Positions 45,888 through 56,455 of a DNA stretch of 64,000 nucleotides are shown piece after piece. The notes under the pieces are model-generated. The model was given only the letters and a program-made list of their open reading frames with translations. It was not told the DNA's origin and searched no databases. Position 1 is the first letter of the stretch; each line of letters starts with the position of its first letter. The translations under genes were made by a program, and so were the position numbers. The DNA is from Podospora pseudoanserina (taxonomy: Eukaryota; Ascomycota; Sordariomycetes; Sordariales; Podosporaceae): assembly GCF_035222485.1 (NCBI RefSeq), contig NC_085922.1, forward strand, positions 1,379,001 to 1,443,000. Direction: 5' to 3'.

Positions 45888-46376
45888 CAGCAGCAGGAGT
45901 TGATCATGTTTTGCTGTTCTTGGGTTTTGCTTTTCTTGTTGCTGTTTGAGTATGCTTTTTGGCTTGTGCAATGTTGACATACTGCTACTGGATGGGGGGA
46001 TGTAAAGATCGCGGTGGTGGATGTTGCGGAGGAAGTTGAGAGGTGAGGGTGAACTGTAGATAGCCTTTTTTGGTCAGGTAGATAGGGGGTAATGACATTC
46101 TCGATGGTGTCTTTCTCGGCGCTTGTGCGGATGGCCGGCTTTGAACAAGCATACATACAACCTCTCTACATTTACCCCTTCATACCTTTGATGTCCAGAA
46201 ATCCCCAACGAGCCACCATCTCAGCCAACTCTCCCTGTCCCTCCTCTCCTCCCTCCTACCCCCAGGCTCCTTCCCCTTTTCAACTCTCCCCTCCGTCACC
46301 ACCCCCTCCTTCCTCCAGGCAGGGACCTACCTACATCATCCCCATCTCTTACACACTTGCCAACAGAAGATCAAAA
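45888..46376. other. Spacer between tRNA-like copies D and E
   Basis: Begins with T-rich TTTTGC-containing sequence; the last 130 bases are C/T-rich and resemble the region upstream of copy D. No gene seen. Confidence 0.45.
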
Positions 46377-46543
46377 GCCCGTGTGGTGTAGTGGTTGCAT
46401 TCCATGAGGTGGGAATTTATATAGGCGTTCCGGATCAGCGTCCAGCGTCCACCGTTCGAATTACATGAAACCTATAAAGAAAGAAAAAAAATGATCCAAG
46501 CTTCCTATCTCATGGGGCCCAGGTTCGACCCCTGGTGCGGGCA
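46377..46543 (+). repeat. tRNA-like element, copy E (best preserved, longest)
   Basis: Acceptor halves GCCCGTG and TGCGGGC pair over 7 bp; the 3' end is A. A box TGGTGTAGTGG (46384-46394), D-arm-like GTGT...GCAT, T arm CCAGG-TTCGACC-CCTGG with B box GGTTCGACCCC (46522-46532). The internal stem is 14 bp: CCATGAGGTGGGAA (46402-46415) with TTCCTATCTCATGG (46502-46515), two of the pairs G-U. It encloses an 86-nt insert. A TTTTGCTTTTT terminator-like tract follows about 17 bases downstream. No anticodon loop can be drawn. Confidence 0.78.
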
Positions 46544-46956
46544 TACTTAGTAGGCCAATCTTTTGCTTTTTGGGGAGTTGATTTTGGTGATGATGTCGAG
46601 GGGTTGGTTAGATTGGGGATTGGTGGGGGAAAAGGGGGTAGGAAAGGGGTTGGTGTTGAGATTTACCAATAACAATAACGCAACGAATTCTTAACCAATC
46701 CAAAATAAAAAGACATTTTTTAGGGCAAAGTACGGTGCCTGGAAGATGTTTTCGTGAAGATTGAATAGGTACCTAACGTTGGTACAAATGGTAGATGGCG
46801 TTGATGTAGTGAGGTACTTTTCCAGCTATAATTCCAGTCACCTGAATTTCAAGTGTCGTATGCATATCAATTGAAAGAGATTATGCAGTATTTCAAGCTA
46901 TACGTTACAAGGTTACGTGGGTAGGAATGTTTGGGGTTGGTAAGTTCCGTACATGT
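46544..46956. other. Spacer between copy E and the ankyrin remnant
   Basis: AT-richer than the rest of the window; no gene seen. Confidence 0.45.
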
Positions 46957-48936
46957 CTAGTGTACTCTTCCTTCCCTCACATCACAGTCTGAACGGCCGG
47001 TAAGACTATTATGTGCCTCTGTAATCGTCATTATGAGTGATTCAAGCCCTGTGATGGATGGTGTTTCCTCCCATTTAATCGCGCATGGATTGCTCTTCAG
47101 ATAGTCCAACTCTTGCTCCAGAATTATGACACCACCGGGTGGATGAGATGCGATGTCCCAATGACCGTATTCGAGTGCCATTCCCAGTGGCGATTGAAAA
47201 GAGCCACCGTCTCCGAACACCCAGAGAGTCAGGTTCAACCTGCGCGAAGCCACAGCTTCATGTTTGATGAATAGTTTCAACAACTTCCGTATGCGAGTTG
47301 TAGACAGCGAGAGCAGGCGGGGTATAGGTTAACCCTTTGTGAGCTACGTCTTGAAGGACGGGCCCCGGTACTGATGCCGAATGTAGGTCAGTTTGGACCT
47401 GGCTCAAAAGTTTCTGAACAGTTTCGAGGTGACCCAAGGCAGCAGCCGCACCTAAAGGAGTCCAGCTTGAGCCGTACTTAGGATCATCGACTTGAATGTT
47501 TGGATTCGCTTCGTGTGCTTGATAGAGTGCCCTGGGCAAAACCTCATTGTCGCTACCTCGCTCTATAATTGAATCGGTGAGATCTGGATATCCCCCTGCA
47601 GCTACCCATTCGAGTGCGCTGCTTGCTGGAACAGGGGACTCCAACTCATGATGTTTGAGCATCTGAGTTATAGTATCGTATAGAAGTGAAAGTGACCTCC
47701 AAAACTCTGTGGCTAGAAAATAATATCGAGACATGGGCTCGAGAGCGAAGAATCTAGGATCAAGAATTGCTCGCAGAGCTTCCCAGTGCTTGCCGTCAAC
47801 CAGGATCTGTAAAGGCGATATGCCATCTGCACCTCGCATCATCACAGCATTTATAAGTGGTTGAGCTGGGGAATCCTTGCCGGTGAATGTCGAATCCATG
47901 AACGTGTAAGAAAAACTTGGTATTTACCTTCTGCCCAGCGACATGGAGTGCAGTATCTCTAGGTTGATGTTCAGTGGATGGTAGTAATGAAAGGCTGAAC
48001 CATTCGTGTGGGAAGGCAAAACTCCCAATACGTGGCGTTGTCCAACCTTAAGGCGCCGGCAAGGTCAGGAGACATCCTGTACCAGTGATCCTCGTGCTCT
48101 TTGTTAGGTTCCCAGATAATTATCCCATCAAGTGCTGCTCGGCACGTCAGATCGAACCATCCTCTCAACACTGCCTCAGGCACCTGGCCAACCACGTGTC
48201 CAACCGTGAACTTGGACTCATACATGGGCGCCATGTTGTATGCCCTCTTGTTTCTTGCCTCGTAATTGTTGTCAGTCCAGGCTCGAACTACAAGCATGGC
48301 CATATTGGGGTCCTCCATAAGAATCCAATAGAGAGGCATGGCTCGCTCAAGCCGAGCGGCCGTTGTATCTGCTCCGGAAGCAAGAAGAATTCTGGTAGTA
48401 TCTTGATCCCTCATCAGAAAAGCCCATGACAACGCGGTACAACCGTATTTGTCCTTGTCATTTATGGTAGTTTTGGCTTCTTCATACGCAAATAACGTGG
48501 TGACCGCATGACATCGGTTTAGATGTCGGACCGTCCATGGCATCATCAAGTGCAGTCCGTCCAGACTTGTCTTTGGCAGTAATGTTGATGCCACCGTTAC
48601 ACAAGGTCTCCACTACTTCCACAGATCCAGATAGCGCTGCCAGATGTAGAGCTGTCTTCCCATGATTGTCAACCAGGTTGATGGGCAATCCCCGTTGCTC
48701 CAGAAGCAATTTGACAACTCTCTTGTGTGGGAATTAAATGCAGCCACCTGAGTGGCGGCCATTCCCGTCTGGTCTTTGCTGTTGATGTCGGTGTGTTCAA
48801 GGTCCTTCATGACTCGTTCGACATTGCCGTCGGCGGCTGAAGTCTGCAAACTCTTTTTGGCCCTTTTCGGCACTCTGGGTAATCTGTAACATGCGATAAT
48901 GAAAGAGGATTTGAACGAGGCTGGGAGAATGGGCAT
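46957..48936 (-). pseudogene. Degraded ankyrin-repeat protein gene
   Basis: On the minus strand, pieces in all three frames encode consecutive ankyrin repeats: SAADGNVERVMKDLEH, KTALHLAALSGSVEVVETL, GRTALDDAMDG, YGCTALSWAFLMRDQDTTRI, DTALHVAGQK, GISPLQILVDGKHWEALRAI, WTPLGAAAALGHLETVQKLL and FQSPLGMALEYGHWD. A possible start is the ATG at 48936. One plausible 52-nt intron (GTAAAT donor, CAAG acceptor) follows GQK, but the frame changes near 48728, 48520, 47990 and 47285 lie inside repeats, without splice signals and not in long homopolymers, so I call it broken. Ankyrin arrays bind proteins; in filamentous fungi such genes are often large, variable and lineage-specific. No NACHT/NB-ARC or other effector domain was seen upstream. 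Confidence 0.65.
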
Positions 48937-49556
48937 GGTGCTCGAGGTTTGTGTAATACCTAAGATAGGCAAGTGCCAGGTAGCCAAAAGTGAATCCCTA
49001 CCTTTTTTATCGAACAGTCTGGAAGAATGGGAGTAATGATAATGTCTGGCGAGTATACTAACTTGAGGGCGAGACAGGGAGACATCGAGGACGATAAGTA
49101 GGTGCTCTGTCAGATAGGTAGAAGGTGGTTGAGCTAGTAATAACAGGCTTGGCCCTCAACCACCAAGCCACATCGATTGCTGGGCATCAATCATTCTTAC
49201 GCCAGCCGCTCATGCATGATAGGCCCTCTCGAAGTATGAGACTTTGATCAGGCTAGAATATTATCGGAATCACGGCTGAATAGCTACCTATTCAGCTGGG
49301 CACAGCCATCTCTCCCTCATCACCCATGCTGATCCGCCTTTCGAGCCAAACTGGTTGAATGATCTATACACAGAGCCTGCGTTTGGAGCATCATCGTATC
49401 TTTGCCCAATACTACCCTCTTGCGAATAATGGAACAGGTCGGTTGGCAACTAAATTTTAACCGCCGCGGAGCATTCGACATCATTCAGAGCTGTGCCATC
49501 ACAGTCTTCGCCTGTACCTGGATTGTTCAACATCTACATGTCCCTGGACATAACGT
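48937..49556. other. Intergenic
   Basis: About 620 bp between the ankyrin remnant and the plus-strand fragment; no gene recognised. Confidence 0.45.
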
Positions 49557-50117
49557 ATGGTGGCGTCATCATTAGAGAGCTCACAAGCTTTCGAGGCTGC
49601 CTCGGACGCTTCTCAAAATGACACGAGAACTTTCACGCCTGTACTCGGCAGCCACCTGGCGCACAATCTTGATCAATTCAAAAAACTTCAGGTCAGCGAG
49701 GATGATATTAAAGACAAGGGCAAGTCGGACAACTTTGCCAAGGCGGTTGCCATGCTGCAGGTTCTGCAACTTGTACTCTCTCTTATTGCGCGCCATTTTC
49801 GGGGGCTCCCATTTGCGCAGCTGGAAACACTGACCCTGGCGATTGCTATCTGTGGTGTTGGCACTTGGATCGCGTACTGGTGCAAACCTAGGGCTGTCTC
49901 AGTACCTATCAAGCTTGTACTTCGCCCAGCCTCAGACGATGAGGGGGCAGTTAGAAGTCTAGAGGGGCCTTCCAGGGGAAATGAATCGGGGAGGGAGAGT
50001 GCTGTCCAGAAGAAGCATGTGGATTCCGGTATCAAGTCGAGAGGGGGGCCCTTCTGGTACGTGGAATGGCGTACAGGTCAACGGGGATCAACAGGATTCC
50101 ACCGAGGACCAAATTAG
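49557..50117 (+). pseudogene. Fragment of a fungal multi-TM membrane-protein gene
   Basis: The open frame of 186 codons includes LQVSEDDIKDKGKSDNFAKA, a hydrophobic helix (AVAMLQVLQLVLSLIARHF), RGLPFAQLETLTLAIAI and WIAYWCKPRAV. This arrangement (D-K-x-K-S-D, then membrane helix, then a GLP...LE turn, helix and W-x-KP) recurs in a large family of fungal-specific membrane proteins of unknown function. The TM-rich N- and C-terminal parts expected for a full member are missing or in other frames; downstream to about 50,730 there are short, coding-like pieces (LPERVPNDSVPARS) interrupted by stops. Likely a remnant. Confidence 0.45.
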
Positions 50118-51400
50118 GGACGACAAAACCCGTGAATCGAAGCAGGAGACTGGCTATCCCGAGTTTGATCCGGACTAAAGGTGTTTGAAAGCTTTTGGGG
50201 TGTTCTGACCGGTATTCGGGAGGAGAGAATTAGGGGGTTGCCTGAGCGAGTGCCAAATGACAGCGTGCCAGCCCGCTCGTTAGCTGTTGGAGAAACACAC
50301 AGTCTTACAAACGTCTTGGCTTTTACTTCAGGCCGTGTTTGGTAGCTTGCTTCTGCCCTGGTAAAGACGAGAGTACCACGGTCCGCGACTTGAGGCTTGA
50401 AACAATCCCGAATTATATCCAGATCATGGCCAAATTTCAGGAGGGAAATTCGACCTCAATACGCGCTACAGTTCGAAACCCTGGCGGATCTTGTGAAAGG
50501 TAAGGTAACAAGGAAAATGGTCGAGAAAGCAGCCAGGACCAATGTCTACCCTAGAAATATGATGCACGGTGCGGTTAACCTATCTATTTTTTTATTATTT
50601 CACTGCTATTGTTTACTGCGTTGCACGGTTGGTGGTTGTTGGTGTAGGGTTGTCAAGCTTACGATCTATGCCGGACGGCGTCCATGTGACAACTTGGACA
50701 AAGTATATTCCCTCAACCTTTTAGATGAATGACTTGGGTTTTAGAGAAGGAAAAAGGTGACTCGAAGGGTCGAGTGTGGGTGTATAGAGCATGGAACTCT
50801 TTTTTCTGTTTCTCCTCGGTTCAGGTAGATGAGCTTCTAGCCAATACTTCAACTCCGGTCAAACAATAGAATACTGCTATTCGGGGCCAGTTGAACCTTG
50901 TTCGCCCTACTTATCCAAGCTGATGGACTATTCTATGACCTCGTGCAAGTGCCAAATGGTACACTATACTCTACAGAGATTTCGTGTCTGAAGATAAACC
51001 ACCAGTCCTTGTAGAATTGCGAATAGGATAGCAACAACTCAATATCCAACACCACCATAATTCTCTTATTTCGCCCACATTGCTCATAACAACAAATCCC
51101 ACAACAAAGAACCATGAGCTTCTCTTTAGATACTGGTATAATTGAGACATAGATGGGTCATTACCATACCCAGTATCCCCAAACTCACCCTAAAAACCTA
51201 TTATACTTCCCAATACCTCTAGAATATCTTCCGGCATTATCTATTTGTTTCCTACCCCCCGTCAAATTCTGTTCCTCCTTCTCGGCCCACCCCTTCTCCC
51301 CTACTATGCACACTTCTTTCTTCATTCCCCCCATTCTACAGCTGGTTCGCCAGATATATAACCCCCTCCTCCCATCCCCGTTTTAATAAGAAGAAAACAA
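50118..51400. other. Intergenic with possible trailing fragments of the preceding remnant
   Basis: Short coding-like pieces to about 50,730, then nothing recognisable. Confidence 0.4.
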
Positions 51401-51487
51401 GCATAACTTCCACATAATGTAATGGTCTGATATCTCAGGGGTTTCCCCAACAACTTCTGATCTCTATCAGACCCAAGTTCCTGGCGT
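51401..51487 (+). repeat. Possible degenerate tRNA-like element, copy F
   Basis: CACATAATGTAATGGTCTG resembles the A-box region of copies C-E, ATATCTCAGG resembles the start of their internal stem, and TCAGACCCAAGTTCCTGGCG resembles the T arm with the GA of the loop missing. The middle has GGGG-TTT-CCCC. Weak; it may be chance. Confidence 0.3.
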
Positions 51488-51912
51488 GAATCACACAATT
51501 GCTCCTGGCACTCTCTCTTTTGACTGCTATTGCTCCAACACTGGTCTGTTGACACGTCAATTGCAGGCACTCTTCACTCCAGCCGCAAAAATAACCTCAG
51601 GACGGGAGCGCGAGAGAGATATTGTCCAACACTACGTCTAACCCCCACCACAGTCCCAGCACTACTTAGATCCGGCTAACTACCCCCACAGAGTGACGCT
51701 CAACAAAGCACATATAAAAGTAGAATCTCAATATTTTCCCATGACCCCCCTTCAAACGCCAGCCTACCTGCCTACCTAACTAACTCGTAGGAACCAAAAG
51801 CTCCGAAACGGATACACTGACTGCTGTAGTTGAATAAGTCCCCGCCTATCAATACACCTCTCCTCTTCTCTCCCCCTTTAACTCCCTCCCCATACCACAC
51901 CATTTCTCTTCT
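51488..51912. other. Intergenic, 3' region of the Yip1-domain gene
   Basis: No gene seen; C/T- and A-rich. Confidence 0.5.
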
Positions 51913-52191
51913 TCAGGAGATAAAACACAAACACCCCAACCCCAAATAAAACACCGCCAACGGATACACCGCCAACCCAACCCGATTCTTCACCACCCCG
52001 CTACCCCCCAGAATACTCACCCCCGCCGCCAAACTCCACCCAACCAACACCAAATAAACCGGAATCCTCGCAATCCAAATCAGACTCACAGCCGACAGCA
52101 ACGCGGCAATGACGAGCGGAAAGAGGGTATACCCAATGATACAGACACTCTGCGCAAAAGATCTGTTCTCATGTCAGCCATTCCCCCTCTC

Positions 52192-52267
<76 letters not shown>

Positions 52268-53069
52268 GCAGCAGCAGCAGCAGCAGCAGCAACCCCAAAA
52301 AGAGCAGTACTCACATATTCCCCCCCAACAACCTTATCTGGACCGTAACAACCCCCATCCCAACCCAAACCATAGCGAAAACCCCACTAAACACCACCTC
52401 CCTCTGCTGCTCCCTACTCTTCAAGCTCAGCAGCGTCGACAGCAAAAGACAAAACACCAACGGCCCCCACAAATCCCAATCCCTCAGCCCGCTGCTCATG
52501 TGGTTGTTGCTCAGCAAGCTATCCGCGTCCATCGCCCTTGACGCTAAACCAACAATTTCCTCCCTTGCCTGGGCCAAGCGCAAGTTTCTGACGTCCGAAA
52601 TCGAGGACATGGACCCGCCAAAGAGGTACTTTGGGTACAGGACTTCTTTCAGCTTGGACCAGATGGCGGAGAGATCCCTAAGGAGGGTGGCGGAGACGGG
52701 CTCGTCGATTGTGTTTAGGGGTGCGGCGCGGTCTTCACCTGATAAACCCCAGCGGGAGGAGAGGGCTGTGGCGGTTTGGGAGGCGGAGGTGATGCTGCCT
52801 TGGGGAGGGGGCGGGATGTAGAGGAAGGGGGCTAGGGGTCGTCGAAGGAGTTGAGGTCCGCTGTACGAAGAGAAGGAAAACAAAAAAAGGTTAGTAATGA
52901 GAGGGGGGAAAGGGGAAAGGGGGGAAAAGGGGGAAAGGGGGGAAAAGGGGGAAAAGGGGAGGAAGGGGGTTACCATCATCGGGATCGATCAAATCGTGGA
53001 TATCCTCGTCGTTGTTCTCGAGGTCGACTTGGGGGTGGATTGGTAGTGGCTTCTGTTCGGGGCCGCCAT
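51913..53069 (-). CDS. yip4: Yip1-domain Golgi/ER membrane protein Yip4 (YIPF6-like)
   Basis: Exons about 53069-52974, 52831-52315 and 52162-51913, about 287 residues. The N-terminus is cytosolic and acidic (NNDEDIHDLIDPDD). Then come LNTIDEPVSATLLRDLSAIW and KLKEVLYPKYLFGGS, the signature lead-in to the Yip1 domain, and DWDLWGPLVFCLLLS, the first of about five helices. The last exon starts ISFAQSVCIIGYTLFPLVIA. Yip proteins bind Rab GTPases and shape early secretory membranes. The ATG at 53069 is in a different frame from the acidic N-terminus; one extra base in the run at 53059-53062 would give MAAPEQKPLPIHPQVD in frame. Intron 1 (52832-52973) contains a GGGGAAA-type purine tract on the plus strand. 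Its acceptor is CTAG at 52832-52835; a second CAG acceptor 34 bases upstream would lead to a stop. Confidence 0.82.
52193..52291. repeat. CAA/CAG triplet microsatellite inside yip4 intron 2
   Basis: On the plus strand about 25 CAA units continue into 8 CAG units. The tract makes up two thirds of the 152-nt intron 52163-52314. On the transcribed sense strand it reads GCT then GTT, that is, a U/G-rich tract just upstream of the acceptor. Confidence 0.95.
52893..52969. repeat. Homopurine GGGGAAA-type tract in yip4 intron 1
   Basis: About 77 bases of pure G/A on the plus strand, in irregular GGGGAAA units. As sense RNA it is a polypyrimidine tract, so it may simply be an expanded pyrimidine stretch; as DNA it could form a triplex. 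Confidence 0.85.
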
Positions 53070-54501
53070 TGTGTCTCTTCTTGTGTGCCGTTGACCTCCT
53101 GCTTTTGACCCGTTTGGTTATTGCTGTATTATTGCCGTCGTTTATATTTCCCAACGCTCGAGGTGTTCATGCGCGACCAGTTTGTTTCGCTATTGAAAGC
53201 CAATGCCGTCGTTGTAAAGCAGCGCCGCGCAACTCTCCCAAACAGAACTGACGGTTGCCAGAGACCACCTAGCGGCCAGATTGCTGGGCCAAGCAAAAAG
53301 CCAGGTACCGGGGTACCTCAGCTGTTAGTCCATTGTGGGGCAACCCAACTCCAAAGCCAGGCAGGGGGGAGCTTGGGCCCTTTTTTTCTCTTTGGTTCTC
53401 CAACTTTTTTGGGTGTCTTGACCCACCTGCCTTTTCTGGGTTCTGGGGGTCATTAGTCTTGATGGTGATTCCATTCATTGTTGACGAAACGGCAGCTTGC
53501 GTTCAGGATGGGGGTCATGTGGTTTGGTTTTTTTCTTCATTTATCATCAGAAATATCTCCCACTCACCTCCGGAACCTTGAGGACCAGGTTGGTAGGTAA
53601 ATGAAACTTGTATATCCAGCATCGATTCTGCACCTCCCCATATTCACCCTCTATATATCGATCATGCCTTTCCCCTTCCGCCCTTCGCCTTCGACGGACA
53701 CTGTGATAAATGAATTTTTTCTCCCGAGACCGAACCCCCTATCCCCTCCTTCCCCCCCCCCCGACCGACCGGGATATCTCCCATCAAAGGATAAAAAGCT
53801 AAGCTGCTGTGTCCCGCTAGTTGAAAAAGAGCGAATAAATGCTTGTGACACACGATCGGAGGGATCGTGATTAACGAGAGAGCCCAGTTTCTCTCTCTCT
53901 CTCTCTCTCTGTGAAGGATCCCTTGGTGTGACCATTCCCTCCCTCTCTGCCCCCTCTGTTCACAGAGCACGGCGTAGATGGGGTGAATATCAAGTCTCGG
54001 GGAGAATAGACATTTACAGAAACCCACGGCATCATTCCCTCTCTCCCTCCACTATACTCATGAACATATCCCTCTATTCCTGCAGCTACCCATCACCTCA
54101 ACCACACAATTGTATAAACTTTTGTTAATTTCCATAAGCAGTATTAATTACTAAATAACAAAATGCCCCCTCCCTCATCCCCACCATCTCCATCCGCCTT
54201 CCATAAATTCAAAAGGGTATCATCTCTCTTCCCAAAACCTACAGAACCCAGAGCGTGAAACGAAAAAGTATTAGAGTGATTGGTTGTTTTTTCTGTATCA
54301 GTTCCCCATGCCTTATGCAGTTGTTTTTTTTTTTGTTTGATATGTGGTGAAAATAGCTGAACTAAACAATGCCATTAATATGTGAATAAAAATCTCCCCA
54401 TCTGTCTCGACCAAATTTTTCGTCTTGTGTAAAAAATGCGGCATGTGATACATGACTGGTGAAATCCAAAACCAGCCAAAACACCTTCATGATGAGAAAA
54501 A
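53070..54501. other. Intergenic: yip4 promoter and 3' region of the PAS gene
   Basis: No gene seen. Contains a CT run at 53891-53910 and AT-rich sequence from 54,110 to 54,440. Confidence 0.5.
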
Positions 54502-56455
54502 TTACTGCCAGAAATATCGAGTTGATGCCGATGGCTCACCCGTATTTGGTGGGAGTGGCCCGTGGTTGGGTATTGATGAGCGAGATGATGATGGCTCGCC
54601 CCATTGTGGTGTTTGTAGCTGGCAACGGGCCGGTCCTGGTTGTGCTGCTTGTGATTGTGATTGTTGAGAGTGATAACTTCGATGTTGCTGCTGCTGCTGA
54701 CTGGCCTCATATCCGCCGCCGTACCGATAAGGCGATGGTGCCGCTGCCGGTGGTGACCATGAGTTCCGACTGTATTGTTGATGATTCCCATACATTCCGT
54801 CGTCTAATGATGCATGCCGAGTTCGAACGTAACCATGAGGGGCCCCGGCTAGTGGGTGGTGGTTCGCTTCATATGCCACCTTTCCCTGTTCTTGATTGTT
54901 GCTATTTGGATCCCACACTGGAAGCCTATCCGGTGGTTGCGCTCCTCTCCTCGGCATGCCGTGACCATAGGCGGCCATGTTTCCGTTGATACCGGTTAAC
55001 GCCCAGGCAAACACGGCCACATCCCGGATCGATCGCATTAGGTCTGTTGGTAATCAGTCTCTGGTTCTCCTCGGTAATATCCAGTGGTGTCTAGACGAAA
55101 AGTTTGTTGAGAAACAGACCCCTTGCGGGACGTCCCACATCGGACAGAGAAAGGTTTCACTTACGGTCCATCGGAGGTCCGCCTGCCGCCTTGACGCTTT
55201 CGCGGAGCGGCATGTACTGGGGAAGAAATGGCGGGCGGAACGTGTAGAGGAGATCGGGCGGTATGTAGGGTTCGATCGGTTGTTGGGCCCACGGTGCTGC
55301 AAAGAGGCCATTCTGGTAGTTGAACGCCGAAGGAACCACGGGCTGCAGGTCGGGGATTGGTGGTCGTGCCCTGCGCAGCACGACGACCAGTCCGTCTGAT
55401 GTGCACGAAACCACAGCCTCCAACTCAAACGTCCGGGGCGATTGTACAGGCAAAGTGTTTGAGCTTGCCGTGGTGGCAGAACTTGCCGAGCCTTCCCTAC
55501 CGTCGAGGCATATCCTGTCATCGTCCTCATCCTTGATTACAATCACCGAATCGTCGTCGATATCCATGTCGTTGTTATCCGAGTTCGCTCTGCTGCTGTT
55601 GTCGTCCAGGTCTTCGTCCTCGTCCTGCTCATCCTCACTCTCATCCGCCTCGTGTTCCGAGTTAGCCCGCGGATCTTTGTACCAAAAGCGAAGATAGGCG
55701 ATCGACTCGTTTTCTTTGGCGCCCTCTAGACACCTGGATGCTCGTTCCATACAGTCTTGTTGAATGCAGTCGTAAAATGACTTCTCCATCAGCTCCTCGG
55801 CAGAGAGGCCCACGATCTGCGCAACCGACGGAGTAGCGTACATGATGTTGAGCTCCAGACTAAACCGGTTCAGAATCAGGGCGGCACGGGGCTCCCGTTC
55901 CATGGCGGGCATCTTGAACTTGGGTGAGAGGTGCTCAAGCATGTGGTAGCGGGGATCCAATGGTGAGCAGGAAAACTTTCTTCGAATTTGCGGAGCCTCC
56001 TTTGCTCTCCCTGAATAACATGTTAGCGAATATTGTGGTGGACAGACGCACAGGACGTACTCTCGCTCTTGTCGCCTCTGGAGTAAATGCTGATAGACGC
56101 CACCAAGACGGTGTGGACGACAGTGAAGCAGCATTCGCAGTTGACATATTCACCCTTGCTGGACAAGATTCGGGCATAGTGCAAGACGGCCGCCTTGTCC
56201 ATAAGCACGCCTCGACTGTGGATCGAGCGTGCGAACGGCACCTCGTCCGGGTGGAAGTACTCAAAGCATGATTTCCCCTTTACTTCGTCCGGGTGATAAC
56301 CGAGAATATCAAGGATGGAATCTGATGCGAAGAGGATGTTGGCATCGGGTGTAAGGTCTAGCAAAAAAAACACGTCATTAGTTCGCATTCATTCCGATAT
56401 CAGTCCGTCTCAACATACTGTGTATGGTCATAAACGTTTGGTCGCGGGGATCCAT
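54502..56455 (-). CDS. PAS-domain protein with acidic central region
   Basis: Exons 56455-56419, 56357-56061, 56010-55165 and 55043-54502, about 573 residues. The start MDPRDQTFMTIH leads into a PAS core: NLTPDANILFASDSILDILG, YHPDEVKGKSCFEYFHPDE, then CECCFTVVHTVLVASISIY as the last strands. A second PAS-like segment follows (ALILNRFSLELNIMYATPSV, GLSAEELMEKSFYDCI). Next is a very acidic stretch (Asp/Glu, about residues 210-255) and a Pro-rich part. The last exon holds LMRSIRDVAVFAWALTGING, then Gln/Ser/Pro-rich sequence ending TRYFWQ. The layout resembles white-collar-like PAS proteins, but no GATA zinc finger and no LOV GXNCRFLQ motif is visible, so a light-sensing role is not supported. 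A second usable acceptor before exon 4 (exon start 55090) would give a short end, YYRGEPETDYQQT. Confidence 0.8.

Noticed and set aside
45366-46543. Ordinary intron-containing tRNA genes
   Set aside because: A 7-nt anticodon loop with U33 cannot be formed in copies C, D or E, and the paired insert is a long continuous stem rather than a splice-site bulge structure.
52171-52821. Plus-strand frame with a long Asn then Ser run
   Set aside because: It is the translated triplet microsatellite of yip4 intron 2 plus the antisense of exon 2.
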